Source: Aestuariibacter salexigens DSM 15300 (GTDB lineage: Bacteria > Pseudomonadota > Gammaproteobacteria > Enterobacterales > Alteromonadaceae). Taken from it: a stretch of DNA of 64,000 nt. Of this stretch, positions 1 to 9,069 are shown one piece after another (the first letter of the stretch is position 1; every line of letters begins with the position of its first letter). A program made the translations under genes and the position numbers. Location of the stretch: positions 1 to 64,000 of the forward strand of contig NZ_AUBH01000001.1 in assembly GCF_000429145.1 (NCBI RefSeq), read 5' to 3'. The notes under the pieces are model-generated. The model made no database searches and was not told the DNA's origin. It saw nothing but the letters and a program-made list of their open reading frames with translations.

Positions 1-264
1 GAGCTGTTTAATACGTTGTTCCGGCGTCAACTCTGTTTCTTGCTCGCTCATGGTTGCTCCCCGTTTAAAAAACCTGGGTGTGCCTAAGGACCAATCTAGA
101 CGACCATGCCTGCGAAGCCAAACTAAAACTGTCGAACTACCCTGAATACCATACTTGTATTGAGCTTGTTGATACGTCAACTCTCCCTTTTCTACCTGAT
201 CAACAACTGCCAATTTAAAAGCGAGGGAATAATCACGCTGAGTTCGTCTATTTATTGAATGCAT
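1..264 (-). CDS. IS3-type transposase OrfA, N-terminal part (runs off the window)
   Basis: An open frame of 88 codons starts at ATG 264 and runs off position 1. A GGAGAG ribosome-binding site precedes it. The protein begins MHSINRRTQRDYSLAFKLAV. It continues with residues typical of the helix-turn-helix OrfA of IS3-family transposases: a basic N-terminus, a 'FKLAVVDQVEKGELTYQQAQYKYG' type helix pair (shown in part), then a W-x-RRHGR stretch. OrfA binds the terminal repeats and is normally fused to the DDE-domain OrfB by -1 frameshifting. OrfB is not in the window, so whether the element is intact is unknown. Confidence 0.75.
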   Translation of the reverse strand, partial: MHSINRRTQRDYSLAFKLAVVDQVEKGELTYQQAQYKYGIQGSSTVLVWLRRHGRLDWSLGTPRFFKRGATMSEQETELTPEQRIKQL

Positions 265-316
265 TACACTCTCCAAAAAAGGTTGGAAAAGTGTCAACGC
301 TATTTAGGACGGGTCA
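1..316 (-). mobile_element. End of an IS3-family-type insertion sequence (truncated by window edge)
   Basis: The minus strand reads inward from 316 with TGACCCGTCCTAAATAGCGT, followed by TGACAC. This is the style of terminal inverted repeat seen in IS3-group elements, which begin TGA and carry a GACAC block about 20 nt in. A transposase OrfA reading frame starts 52 bp inside this end. The rest of the element, including the other terminal repeat and OrfB, lies outside the window. The exact element and its target duplication cannot be determined from one end. Confidence 0.7.
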
Positions 317-321
317 ATACC

Positions 322-352
322 AAAAAAAAGAGAGGTAACCCTCTCTTTTTTT
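322..352 (-). terminator. Bidirectional rho-independent terminator
   Basis: Stem AGAGAGG (329-335) pairs with CCTCTCT (340-346) around a 4-nt loop. An A-run on one side and a T-run on the other make it usable from both strands. It lies just after the 50-residue peptide gene (ends at 381) and separates it from the insertion sequence. Confidence 0.8.
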
Positions 353-380
353 AATGCTCTCATTATTCTTCCGTAAAACG

Positions 381-533
381 TTACCAGACGATTCCGCCTG
401 TTTTTGGCTTGTGCTTGACCTGCGTGCTGCTGGCTTGAGCAGGTTTTGCCGGAGCATCAGCGCCCTCAACATTTTTGTCCGCAACTGGGGCGGATGTACT
501 CAAAACAAGCGCGACTGCGTAAGCTTTCAACAT
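381..533 (-). CDS. Small exported or membrane peptide, 50 aa, unknown function
   Basis: The start is ATG 533, because AGAGGAAACTCAC lies directly before it as a good ribosome-binding site; an upstream in-frame start at 569 has no such site. The peptide has a short N-terminal hydrophobic stretch (MLKAYAVALVLSTSAPVA) that could be a signal peptide or membrane anchor. A polar, Ala/Pro/Lys-rich tail ending GGIVW follows. I recognise no family. Support for a real gene comes from the ribosome-binding site, a sigma-54-type promoter about 60 bp upstream and a strong terminator just downstream. No cysteine or enzymatic motif is present. Confidence 0.6.
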   Translation of the reverse strand: MLKAYAVALVLSTSAPVADKNVEGADAPAKPAQASSTQVKHKPKTGGIVW

Positions 534-599
534 GTGAGTTTCCTCTTTATTATTTGCAAAACAATCCAACTGACGTTTTTCTGTCAGCAGAGGAATAAG

Positions 600-616
600 A
601 GCGAGGATTGTGCCAA
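600..616 (-). promoter_or_regulatory. Candidate sigma-54 (-24/-12) promoter for the 50-aa peptide gene
   Basis: The minus strand reads TTGGCACAATCCTCGCT, with GG and GC separated by exactly 10 nt. This fits the RpoN consensus YTGGCACGN4TTGCW with two deviations. The predicted start, near 590, leaves a leader of about 57 nt. That leader contains a CTGAC/GTCAG hairpin and the ribosome-binding site. No obvious enhancer-binding palindrome was found within 100 bp upstream. Confidence 0.55.
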
Positions 617-711
617 CTCCGCAACTATGCCAATAAAATTGATAAGTAAAGGTGGAAAAAGACTACGACTTCATCGTGGAGTTGGAGCTAACGCCACTAA
701 ATAGTTGAGGT

Positions 712-3700
712 CTAGCTGTGTTGGATAAGGTTGTGTAATTCAGCGTTTTCTTTCAGCAGCCTTTCAAAGCGTGCTGAGCTAAGCGGTTTAGAGTACAGGT
801 AACCCTGTAACATCTCACATTCATAGCGACGTAAAATTGACAGTTGGTCTTCTTTCTCAACGCCTTCTGCGACGACTTTCAGTCCAAGGTTGTGCGCAAT
901 GTTGATGATCGCGGCCGCCATATGCCTGTCGACGCTACTGTTAGCAATGTCGTCAATAAAGGCCTTATCGATTTTAAGCGTATTCAGCGGGAACTTCTTC
1001 AAATAGGCAAGTGACGAGTAGCCGGTACCAAAATCGTCCAGCGCAAGGTGTATGCCTTTTTCACGTAAACGGTCCATCATGCGCAGGGCATGGTCAGGCT
1101 GTTCCATCAAGGTCCCTTCAGTGATTTCACATTCGAGATGTAATGCTGACAAGCCTACTTCCCGCAATACGCTTTCGATGCGGTCATCTAGATCTGGCAG
1201 CTCAAACTGCTTGGCCGAGATATTCACCGCCACACGCCCCGTGAACAGGCCCATTTCTACCCAACGCTTGGTATCTTTACAGGCTTTTCTTAGAACCTGC
1301 TCACCTATTTCTATGATTTGTCCCGTGTTTTCAGCTAGTGGAATGAATTGACTTGGGCTGACGAAACCTTTCTCTGGATGTTCAAATCGCACCAAGGCTT
1401 CCATGCTAACCAGCTTGCCAGACATAATGTCTACCTTAGGTTGGTAGAACACTGTGAACAAATCTTCTTTCAGGCCGTGGCGGATGAGGTTTTCAATTTG
1501 CAGTTGGCGCACAGCACTCTGGTTCATTTCGCCGCTAAAGAACTGGTATTTATTGCCGCCGCTGTTCTTGGCAAAGTACATCGCTGTGTCGGCATTTTTT
1601 AACAACTCCTGTGACGAATGGCCGTCTTCAGGATAAAAAGCAATGCCGACGCTGCCGCCCAGTACGAATTCTTGTTTGTTGATAATAAACGGGCGGGCCA
1701 TATCATCCAGCATGCGCTGTGCAAAATGAGTAATACTGTGCATATCAGGGTGATTTTCCAGTAAAACAGCAAACTCATCGCCGCCCAGGCGGTAACATGT
1801 TGCCGACGTACCGGTAATCTTTTGCAGCCTTTTTGCAATCTGTTTGATCAGAATATCGCCGGTTTGATGGCCCAGAGAGTCGTTAATTTTCTTGAAATTA
1901 TCCATATCCATGCAGATCAGTGCATGAGGAGTATTTTTTCTCACCAGGTTCGAATGGCTAGCCTGAAAGAAAGAGCGGTTAGGCAGCTCCGTTAGCGGGT
2001 CAGTGTTGGCCAGCTTCAGTAATTCTTTTTCCGTACTTTTTCGGTCAGTGATGTCGGAGAAAACGCCCACGTAATGACTGTTTTTTCCGTCTTCATCTTT
2101 AATCGCATCAATGTTGAGATCGATGACATATCGCTCTCCATTGACACGACGTGACTCCACTTCACCAAACCAGTTACCTTTTTGCCGCAGGGCTTTTTTG
2201 ACTTCCTCGGTAAATGCTTCCGGATATTGGTGAAAACGCAGAAAGCTCGCCAGTGCCTGCTCTCTGGTCTCGCCGGTGTATTTGCAATATGACTTATTGA
2301 TGGTGATAAATTTGAAATTGGTGTCGGCGATAAACACGCCATCAGAGATGGTTTCTACCGATCGCTGGAACAATTTAAGCTGTTCTTCAGCTTGTTTCAG
2401 ATGGCTGATATTCTTGAGTGTTCCTGTCATACGCAACGGCTGACCATTGCTGTCCCGGCGTACCACTTTTCCGCGATCCAATAGCCATATCCACTCACCT
2501 TTGAACGTTTTTGCCCGATACGTCGTTTCGAAGTGCTCAGTTTCTTCTTTAAGATGGGCGTTTAAAGTGTCCTGTACACGCTTAATATCGTTGGGGTGAA
2601 TATTTGCCTGATACGCGCTGTTGGTGCGAATGTCGTCCTGAGGAAAATCAAGAGTGCCCCAGGTATTCGATCGGATCACTTGTCCCTGATGTAAATCCCA
2701 GTCCCACAGTTCGTCGCCGCTACTCCACAATGTCAGTTTGAGACGCTCTTCACTTTCTTTGATGGCCTGCTGCTGTTTTTTGCGGGTGCTGTACTGCTTG
2801 AACCAATATAACAGTAGTAAGCTACTGAAAAACGCATAAAAAATCAGTGCATTAGGGTGGAACCAAACGGGAGGCTCTACATAAATATCCAAAGACCTGA
2901 TGCGAGACCACGGACCATCTTCATACCGAGCTCTTAACTGAAGTTTGTGGTGGCCATAGGGGAGGTCATTAAATTCAATGTTTCTATTATTGTTGGCTCT
3001 GATCCACTGGTTATCACGACCGTCGAGTTTATATTCGTAATAAACGCGTTCAGTAGCGATGGGGTTGAGCGATGCAAAGTTAACGTCAAAAGGAAAATCG
3101 TCATGCTTCAACGTAACACGCTCAGCGAGGTGTGTGGGTGCTGTCAGATGTTTACTTTCTTCATTGAATGCAATGGGATCGTTAAACACTTCCATGCTTG
3201 TAATGTAGGGAATACCTGGCGCGGAATCATCAGTGTTTAATTTTTCGTTCGGATTAAAAATGTGAAACCCGTAGGTACCACCGAAATAAATACGTCCATC
3301 ATTTGCGATGAATGCAGCACCCTCTGCCAAGTCATTGCCTTGAAGAATGTCATTGTTGAGGTGCTCAAGTATTTCACCGTTCTCCAATGATATGCGTAAT
3401 ACGCCTTCACGACCGGCTAGCCATGCTTCTCGCCCGATAAACAAAGCGGAAACAAGATAATCTTCTTCTGTATAAACATTTCTTATTGGCCTGCCTTGCA
3501 TTTTTAAGTGGCGATCGACTTTTATTATGCCGTGCTCTGATGTGGCCATTAAGTAGCCTTCATCATACTCATGGACAGCGATGAGACGGGGTTCATCTAG
3601 CGGCGTACTAACTTGCTGCATAGACTGAGTATCTGGGTCAAAAACATTTATGCCAAGGTTAGTATCCAGCCACAAACGCCCCTTTTTATCTTGATGAACA

Positions 3701-5190
3701 AGTCCAACCTTGTTTAATTTCTTTTCATTAAGGGATAGCGTACTTATCTGCAATGTTTCAGGATTGATTGAAGCAAGAATATCTCCGCCAGCCCAGAGCA
3801 TTACGGAGCTTGAAAAAAATTCAATACGATCAATCAGGTTATTGTCTAGTAACGTAGCGACTTCAGTCAGACCATTTCGAGCGGAATACTCATAAATATG
3901 AATGCCACTCGAGGATGCGAGCCAAATACGGTCCGACTTATCTATGACTATGTCAAAGTACTTGAGGTCAGAATCTAGTAAGTAGTTTTCAAACTGTCTG
4001 TAAAGCGGATCGAACATCACCAGTCCGGCAGAGAAAGTTGCCATCCATATATTGCCATCGGACGTCTGTTCAATGCCCCACACGAGGTTGTCAGTGACCT
4101 TATGCACATCACTCTTTACAAGCTCCCGATAACTTTCGACGCGCTCGAAAAACTGACTAGATTTGAAAACCCCTTTTGCAAATGTCCCTATCCACTGGTC
4201 GCCATTCTTGTCAGTGAAGGTGCTCTGTATGGCTGCATTACCCAGTTCCATGTCTCTGGTTACTTTGCCTTTGTGCGAAAGTAATGAAAGGTGTTGAGAT
4301 TTGAAATCGTAAAAATAAAGTCCTTCCATCGTTCCCAGAAGCAAAGAGGTGCGCTTGAATGGCTCAATAGTTTTAAAAGCAATATTGCTTTTATCGCTAT
4401 TCATGTAATTCAGCGACGTTACCTTGGCTGATGTACGCTCAAGAATATTGAATGTGTAGAGCCCTTGTTCCATAGCGACAAAATGCTGATCACCGACACG
4501 TTTGATGTCATTTACCTCACCGACATAATCGATAGTTATACCCAAAGAGTTGGGCATAGCCATCGAATAAAGGGTGTCAGAAGCGCCATCAATGAAAAAT
4601 AGGCCGTCATATTTGGTACCAACCCAGATAAGGCTGCCATCTTTTTTTAACATTTTAATGCTAGACGGAACCTCTACCGTTCCGCGAAGGTTATAGTCTT
4701 GCAGTTCACCGGTGCTTATATTGAATTGCTTTATCTGCCCTCCAGTGGCATATAACAATTCTCCTGTCTGAAGTTGGCTCAATGCGGCGGCACCATCGGA
4801 GGTTTCATTGACAACGACAGTAACAAACTCATCTTTGCTTTCGTCGTAAACACTTAAGCCTTTGGCCATCGCGGCCCACAGGCTCCCCTCTTCGTCGATA
4901 AATAGGTCAAGCACCTCGCTTCGGATACCTTTACCCTTGCCATATTCGACAAAGTCATACCCGTCAAAGCGAGAAATGCCGTTATCCGTGGCTAGCCAGA
5001 TAAATCCGATGTCGTCTTGAATGATCCCGTGTACAGAATTTCTTGAGGTATCGGTATCGTCATTGCTTTTAATTGCCTGAAGGGCAATAAACTCTTTAGA
5101 TTGCGCAAACGTGCTCATAGTCAGCGCGCCGGGCGTTGCGACGAGCAAAATCAGAGACAATAAAACACGTTGTAGCAGAGGTGTTCGCAC
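712..5190 (-). CDS. Two-component-type propeller sensor with PAS, GGDEF and EAL domains (1492 aa)
   Basis: A very large membrane sensor predicted to make and/or degrade cyclic di-GMP. It has a signal peptide (to about residue 30), then a long series of beta-propeller blades with repeats such as 'GIIQDDIGFIWLATDNGISRF' (in part). A Y_Y_Y-type Ig domain follows (about 700-770), then one transmembrane helix (about 787-807), two PAS/PAC units (about 825-1060), GGDEF (about 1080-1240) and EAL (to the end). The GGDEF motif is intact in RLGGDEFAVLLEN and the EAL signature is intact in SMEALVRF, so both activities are possible. The propeller faces the periplasm. The start is GTG with AAGG six bases upstream. 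It is transcribed alone. Ligand unknown. Confidence 0.88.
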   Translation of the reverse strand: MRTPLLQRVLLSLILLVATPGALTMSTFAQSKEFIALQAIKSNDDTDTSRNSVHGIIQDDIGFIWLATDNGISRFDGYDFVEYGKGKGIRSEVLDLFIDEEGSLWAAMAKGLSVYDESKDEFVTVVVNETSDGAAALSQLQTGELLYATGGQIKQFNISTGELQDYNLRGTVEVPSSIKMLKKDGSLIWVGTKYDGLFFIDGASDTLYSMAMPNSLGITIDYVGEVNDIKRVGDQHFVAMEQGLYTFNILERTSAKVTSLNYMNSDKSNIAFKTIEPFKRTSLLLGTMEGLYFYDFKSQHLSLLSHKGKVTRDMELGNAAIQSTFTDKNGDQWIGTFAKGVFKSSQFFERVESYRELVKSDVHKVTDNLVWGIEQTSDGNIWMATFSAGLVMFDPLYRQFENYLLDSDLKYFDIVIDKSDRIWLASSSGIHIYEYSARNGLTEVATLLDNNLIDRIEFFSSSVMLWAGGDILASINPETLQISTLSLNEKKLNKVGLVHQDKKGRLWLDTNLGINVFDPDTQSMQQVSTPLDEPRLIAVHEYDEGYLMATSEHGIIKVDRHLKMQGRPIRNVYTEEDYLVSALFIGREAWLAGREGVLRISLENGEILEHLNNDILQGNDLAEGAAFIANDGRIYFGGTYGFHIFNPNEKLNTDDSAPGIPYITSMEVFNDPIAFNEESKHLTAPTHLAERVTLKHDDFPFDVNFASLNPIATERVYYEYKLDGRDNQWIRANNNRNIEFNDLPYGHHKLQLRARYEDGPWSRIRSLDIYVEPPVWFHPNALIFYAFFSSLLLLYWFKQYSTRKKQQQAIKESEERLKLTLWSSGDELWDWDLHQGQVIRSNTWGTLDFPQDDIRTNSAYQANIHPNDIKRVQDTLNAHLKEETEHFETTYRAKTFKGEWIWLLDRGKVVRRDSNGQPLRMTGTLKNISHLKQAEEQLKLFQRSVETISDGVFIADTNFKFITINKSYCKYTGETREQALASFLRFHQYPEAFTEEVKKALRQKGNWFGEVESRRVNGERYVIDLNIDAIKDEDGKNSHYVGVFSDITDRKSTEKELLKLANTDPLTELPNRSFFQASHSNLVRKNTPHALICMDMDNFKKINDSLGHQTGDILIKQIAKRLQKITGTSATCYRLGGDEFAVLLENHPDMHSITHFAQRMLDDMARPFIINKQEFVLGGSVGIAFYPEDGHSSQELLKNADTAMYFAKNSGGNKYQFFSGEMNQSAVRQLQIENLIRHGLKEDLFTVFYQPKVDIMSGKLVSMEALVRFEHPEKGFVSPSQFIPLAENTGQIIEIGEQVLRKACKDTKRWVEMGLFTGRVAVNISAKQFELPDLDDRIESVLREVGLSALHLECEITEGTLMEQPDHALRMMDRLREKGIHLALDDFGTGYSSLAYLKKFPLNTLKIDKAFIDDIANSSVDRHMAAAIINIAHNLGLKVVAEGVEKEDQLSILRRYECEMLQGYLYSKPLSSARFERLLKENAELHNLIQHS

Positions 5191-5394
5191 AAGATACCTT
5201 GGGTAGTGTGTCTACCGTTTTATTATTTTTCTATTTGTTGAACCGGCTCACCCACCGGTTACTGCGATAGCGCTTGGTTAAAGGCTTCGTCCTTCCTTTG
5301 GCGAAACATAACAAATATGCCGAATTTAGCGCTCTAGGACAAGTTTTTTTACAGTTGAATCACCCCGTTTGCGGGTTAGATGACCTGGCTAATT

Positions 5395-8193
5395 TCAAGC
5401 GATATAACGTGCGTCATGTTTAAAGGATGCCAACTGTTCAATAGAAATTGCATCGTTAGCCCATGTATTTTCGAGCACACTACCGGTATACAGGATAAGC
5501 TGACCGAAGCCATCTCTGTTATTCAGCGCGCTGGCAAAGTCGATGATTTGCTCAAGACCTATCTGGTTCACACTGTCAACCAGGCGGCGGTGTCGGTTAA
5601 AGTCTACGTCATCCTTGCCCATTGCAGACCACAGGCGCTGACTTTTCATTGCTAAGCTGGCGTCTTTTTCCATGAGCTGATTGCAGACGCTTTCCTTCAG
5701 GTTCTTCCATACCGGTGCATACTCATTAATGTGCTTATCCGCTTGTGCGATGAAGTCACTGATGGCCTTAACCAATCTGTTTACTTCATGCTCGGGAGAC
5801 TGCACGTAAAACGCCAGGCCCGGGTGCTGATTGAAGGGGAAATAACCACTGCCAACTACGTAGCCTAATTGCTGCTCTGTGCGCAGCTGATTAAAAAACG
5901 GGGTTGCTAACAGTTGCTCTAGCAGTATAGTCTTGGCCATATCTGACAGCGACGCACTCGGTGATTGAAAATATACCACCACAGCATGTTCGTTATGGTG
6001 ACTTTCCACTTCATGCACAAACCCATGCGAGTTGCGCAGATCGGCGACTGCGCGAGGGTTCCTTGAACAGTGGCTGTGGCATTGGTAACGGTCGCCCATG
6101 CGCCGATAAAATATCTCTGCCTGCTGTTTGTTCCAGTTACCATGCAGCAAACTCTCCATATGATAGCCAGACAACAACGACTGTTGCACCTTGGCAATAT
6201 CATCGACAGTGGCGTGTTTGACAATATCCAGACTGTCGACTGGTGCATAGGTGTGCTTCTGCATGAGCACAGAAAGTCTGGTAAACAGGCGGTTTATTGG
6301 TTTGTTCAGCAGACTGTTTTGCAGACTCTGCCACTGACGTTTTTTCAATAATTCAAAGTTCGCGGAAAAGTCCGTGCGAGTGTGAATGTCCTCCAGAATG
6401 TCTTCTACAAGATGAAGCTGCCGTTCACTAAAACCACTGGTATGCAATGAGAAGCCACCCTGGTGGCTGTACACATGAAAGTTAAGTCCTGCAATACCAG
6501 CCTGATAAAATCTTTCATTTAGATCGTCCATCAAACACGCTATCCATAACCGTTTGTGCGTTATGACGCGGATCCCTTGCTGCACTGCTTCGCAATCAAA
6601 CGAAATGAAGCAGTCACCTTTAGGCTGTTTGTACTTATCATCCTGTAAGAACCAGAAGCTTTGATTTTGCGTCTGGATAACTGCCGTTGGGTTCTCTGCT
6701 TTATCTGGCGCGGGCAAGATATTTAGCTGTTTTGGCATATGTGGATTGCGAGACGGCAGGCTAAGTGGCAGGTCAGTCAGTGGTGCACATAAGCGTTCAA
6801 GTAACGGCTTGGCAAGCGGCGAGACCTGGTAGCGAGTGCCGTACCATTTGGCTTCTCGGTCGGTACGCTGCTCAGGAGCGATTAACTTGACTCGCATGTT
6901 TTCAGGTGTGAAATACGTAAGCATGTCATGCATTGCGTTAGGATTTGCTTCGTCCATAATAACGTCTGCGACTAACGCATGTTCGGCCGGATAATGGAAC
7001 AGGTTTTCTGAAAGGTGCACTGCTTCGTCAATGGGCTTTAAGCGTTCACCGTATCGCTGTGCAAGCGCTGCCAATGTTGCTTTCTCTTCAAATCGCCATT
7101 GTTCATCTACGGCACGTTTTACCAACCTTAATGTGCTGAACATTGCTTCGAGAATAGCGTCAACTTCTTCAACACCTTGCTCAGTAAGCTGCAAATTGAC
7201 ATTAAAATCTTTAAAGTTACTACCTTGAATGCCTCCGCCAGCACTCAAACTGGTTGCCCAGCCTTTTCGTTTCAAATAATCCAGCAAACTGCCTTTCGTT
7301 TCATCACCTAAAAGATGGCTGATGACGTTCAGGGGCTTGCTGCGATAGTAAGGGTAAATGCTTGGCAAAGCGAAACTGACGATTAATCTGCGTGCCTGCT
7401 TAAGTGGTGCTATGTTGATTTGCACACCAACGTCTTGTGGCCGATATAACGGTGGATAAACCGGGCAAATCCAGCCCTCTGGGGAAGGAGGGACTCGACT
7501 GAATACCTCTGCCAGGAGAGACAGCAGTGCATCCGGGATTTGAGGGCCGATGACGGCCAATTTGATATTGCGAGCATGATAATGGGATTGATGAAACTGC
7601 ACTAATTTTTGCTGAAGCTGTTCAAGCGACATACTGCGAAACACGTCATCATTACCCACTGAAAACTTGCTAAAAGGATGTGCTGGGTTACAGGTTTCTT
7701 TATGCACCTGATACAGCCTGCGCAATTCATCATTTCGTTTTAACTTGAACTCGGCATCGATAGCACTGATTTCCCTGTCTAGCGCATCGCGCTCAAATAA
7801 TGGACAAATGAGCATGCTGGCGAGCTGAACGGTGGCCAGTTCCAACCCTTCAGGCTGGCAATCAAAGTGAAAGTTGGCGAATTCAGTGCCGGTCCAGGCA
7901 TTAACAGACCCGCCACAGGTACTGACGTGTTCATGCAGTTGATTTGGCTCGGGAAAATATTTATTTCCCAGAAACAGCATATGCTCAAGTAGGTGGGCTA
8001 AACCAGGGCAATCATGGGGATCATGAAAATGTCCTGCGCCAATACAGACCGACATGGCGTAACGCTCAATATCCGTGTCCTGCACACAAAACATTTCCAG
8101 ACCATTAGGCAGATTATGAATTTGCCAGGGACGATGATCGGAAAAGTCGTTGAGCACATTTATTGACCAGTTGTTAACATTATTCGTTAGCAT
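5395..8193 (-). CDS. M16 family zinc protease, pitrilysin/insulinase type (932 aa)
   Basis: An insulin-degrading-enzyme-type metallopeptidase that cleaves peptides inside a closed chamber. The inverted zinc motif HxxEH is present near residue 75 as HLLEHMLFLG. A downstream glutamate of the third zinc ligand is expected in the REISAIDAEF segment. Length and the four-domain layout (catalytic half plus inactive C-terminal half) match pitrilysin relatives. No signal peptide is evident from ATG 8193, unlike E. coli Ptr, so it is probably cytoplasmic. The ribosome-binding site is weak. It is divergent from sixA and upstream of the GGDEF/EAL gene on the same strand, 204 bp apart. Confidence 0.87.
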   Translation of the reverse strand: MLTNNVNNWSINVLNDFSDHRPWQIHNLPNGLEMFCVQDTDIERYAMSVCIGAGHFHDPHDCPGLAHLLEHMLFLGNKYFPEPNQLHEHVSTCGGSVNAWTGTEFANFHFDCQPEGLELATVQLASMLICPLFERDALDREISAIDAEFKLKRNDELRRLYQVHKETCNPAHPFSKFSVGNDDVFRSMSLEQLQQKLVQFHQSHYHARNIKLAVIGPQIPDALLSLLAEVFSRVPPSPEGWICPVYPPLYRPQDVGVQINIAPLKQARRLIVSFALPSIYPYYRSKPLNVISHLLGDETKGSLLDYLKRKGWATSLSAGGGIQGSNFKDFNVNLQLTEQGVEEVDAILEAMFSTLRLVKRAVDEQWRFEEKATLAALAQRYGERLKPIDEAVHLSENLFHYPAEHALVADVIMDEANPNAMHDMLTYFTPENMRVKLIAPEQRTDREAKWYGTRYQVSPLAKPLLERLCAPLTDLPLSLPSRNPHMPKQLNILPAPDKAENPTAVIQTQNQSFWFLQDDKYKQPKGDCFISFDCEAVQQGIRVITHKRLWIACLMDDLNERFYQAGIAGLNFHVYSHQGGFSLHTSGFSERQLHLVEDILEDIHTRTDFSANFELLKKRQWQSLQNSLLNKPINRLFTRLSVLMQKHTYAPVDSLDIVKHATVDDIAKVQQSLLSGYHMESLLHGNWNKQQAEIFYRRMGDRYQCHSHCSRNPRAVADLRNSHGFVHEVESHHNEHAVVVYFQSPSASLSDMAKTILLEQLLATPFFNQLRTEQQLGYVVGSGYFPFNQHPGLAFYVQSPEHEVNRLVKAISDFIAQADKHINEYAPVWKNLKESVCNQLMEKDASLAMKSQRLWSAMGKDDVDFNRHRRLVDSVNQIGLEQIIDFASALNNRDGFGQLILYTGSVLENTWANDAISIEQLASFKHDARYIA

Positions 8194-8291
8194 AACGCAA
8201 AATATCTAATGGCAAGGAAATTTCGCCGATTTATTTGTTATATTAAACATTGCGTTGTGTAGATAACCCTTTTTGAAAGAGAAACAAGTGC

Positions 8292-8786
8292 ATGTACGTT
8301 TTTGTGATGCGACACGGTGAAGCGCAGTTACCGGCAGCGAATGACAGAGAACGACAGTTGACAGAAAAAGGCTATGCGCAGTCGGCTGCCACCGCACAAT
8401 GGCTTGCACAACATTACCTGACAGGCAATAAGATTGAGCGAGTATTCAACAGTCCATTCAGACGCACAAGACAAACGCAAAGCGTGATCGCCGATTATTT
8501 CGACATCGCAGTAGAGGAAGAAAGCGAGGACATCACGCCTTCCGGCAACCCGCATCTATTTCACGACTATCTCGACCACATAATCGACACCGAACATCTT
8601 ACTTGTTCAGTAATGATCGTGAGTCATATGCCATTCGTCAGCTATATGGTCGACGCGCTAACCCAACATCATCATTCAATGTTATTTGCGACGGCGGGAG
8701 TAGCGGTAGTGGAATATGATGCTAAAAAATCAACCGGAAAGCTGGTGGATCATTTTCATCCAGTTGTCTCGGTGTCTGATAGCTAA
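8292..8786 (+). CDS. sixA: Phosphohistidine phosphatase SixA
   Basis: A small histidine-phosphatase-superfamily enzyme (164 aa). The catalytic RHG motif is at residues 7-9 (MYVFVMRHGEAQ), the FNSPFRRTRQT segment supplies the second arginine, and VSHMPFVSYM contains the second catalytic histidine. SixA removes phosphate from phosphohistidine, in E. coli on ArcB and the nitrogen phosphotransferase protein NPr. The length is as expected. It is preceded by a purine-rich GAAAGAGAAACAAG sequence and followed 53 bp later by a small coiled-coil gene that may share its transcript. Confidence 0.9.
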   Translation: MYVFVMRHGEAQLPAANDRERQLTEKGYAQSAATAQWLAQHYLTGNKIERVFNSPFRRTRQTQSVIADYFDIAVEEESEDITPSGNPHLFHDYLDHIIDTEHLTCSVMIVSHMPFVSYMVDALTQHHHSMLFATAGVAVVEYDAKKSTGKLVDHFHPVVSVSDS

Positions 8787-8839
8787 AAACTATACAGAAT
8801 TTCTGATTTTTACCGATACCCTCAGTGAAGGGGAGAGGT

Positions 8840-9025
8840 ATGTCAGAAAAATCATTTCCAGCGTATTTACATGATCAGCTTACACGTCAGATAGACCGAG
8901 ACGTGGAAGATGACAGTAGTGAAATGACTGAATTGTTAGTAAAGCTTAGCGACCTGAGTGATAAGGTTGAAAGCGTGAAACGGCAGATCATGAAAAATCG
9001 CGAAAAACGTCTTCATCAGGGCTGA
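8840..9025 (+). CDS. Small charged coiled-coil protein, 61 aa, unknown function
   Basis: The start is ATG 8840, preceded by GGGGAGAGGT, a strong ribosome-binding site; an in-frame GTG at 8825 overlaps that site and is not credible. The product (MSEKSFPAYLHDQL...) is acidic in the middle and basic at the end. Residues 25-58 show a heptad-like leucine/valine pattern, suggesting one coiled-coil helix. It has no signal peptide, no membrane segment and no cysteine. I do not recognise the family. It probably follows sixA in one transcript; its end is 45 bp from the convergent CorB-type gene. Confidence 0.65.
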   Translation: MSEKSFPAYLHDQLTRQIDRDVEDDSSEMTELLVKLSDLSDKVESVKRQIMKNREKRLHQG

Positions 9026-9069
9026 CGCGAACTGATGCTCGCGCCACGGCGCTGATGCTAAAAGTAAGT

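Noticed and set aside
354-704. A 116-codon plus-strand frame
   Set aside because: It lies antisense to the 50-residue peptide gene and its promoter and has no ribosome-binding site.
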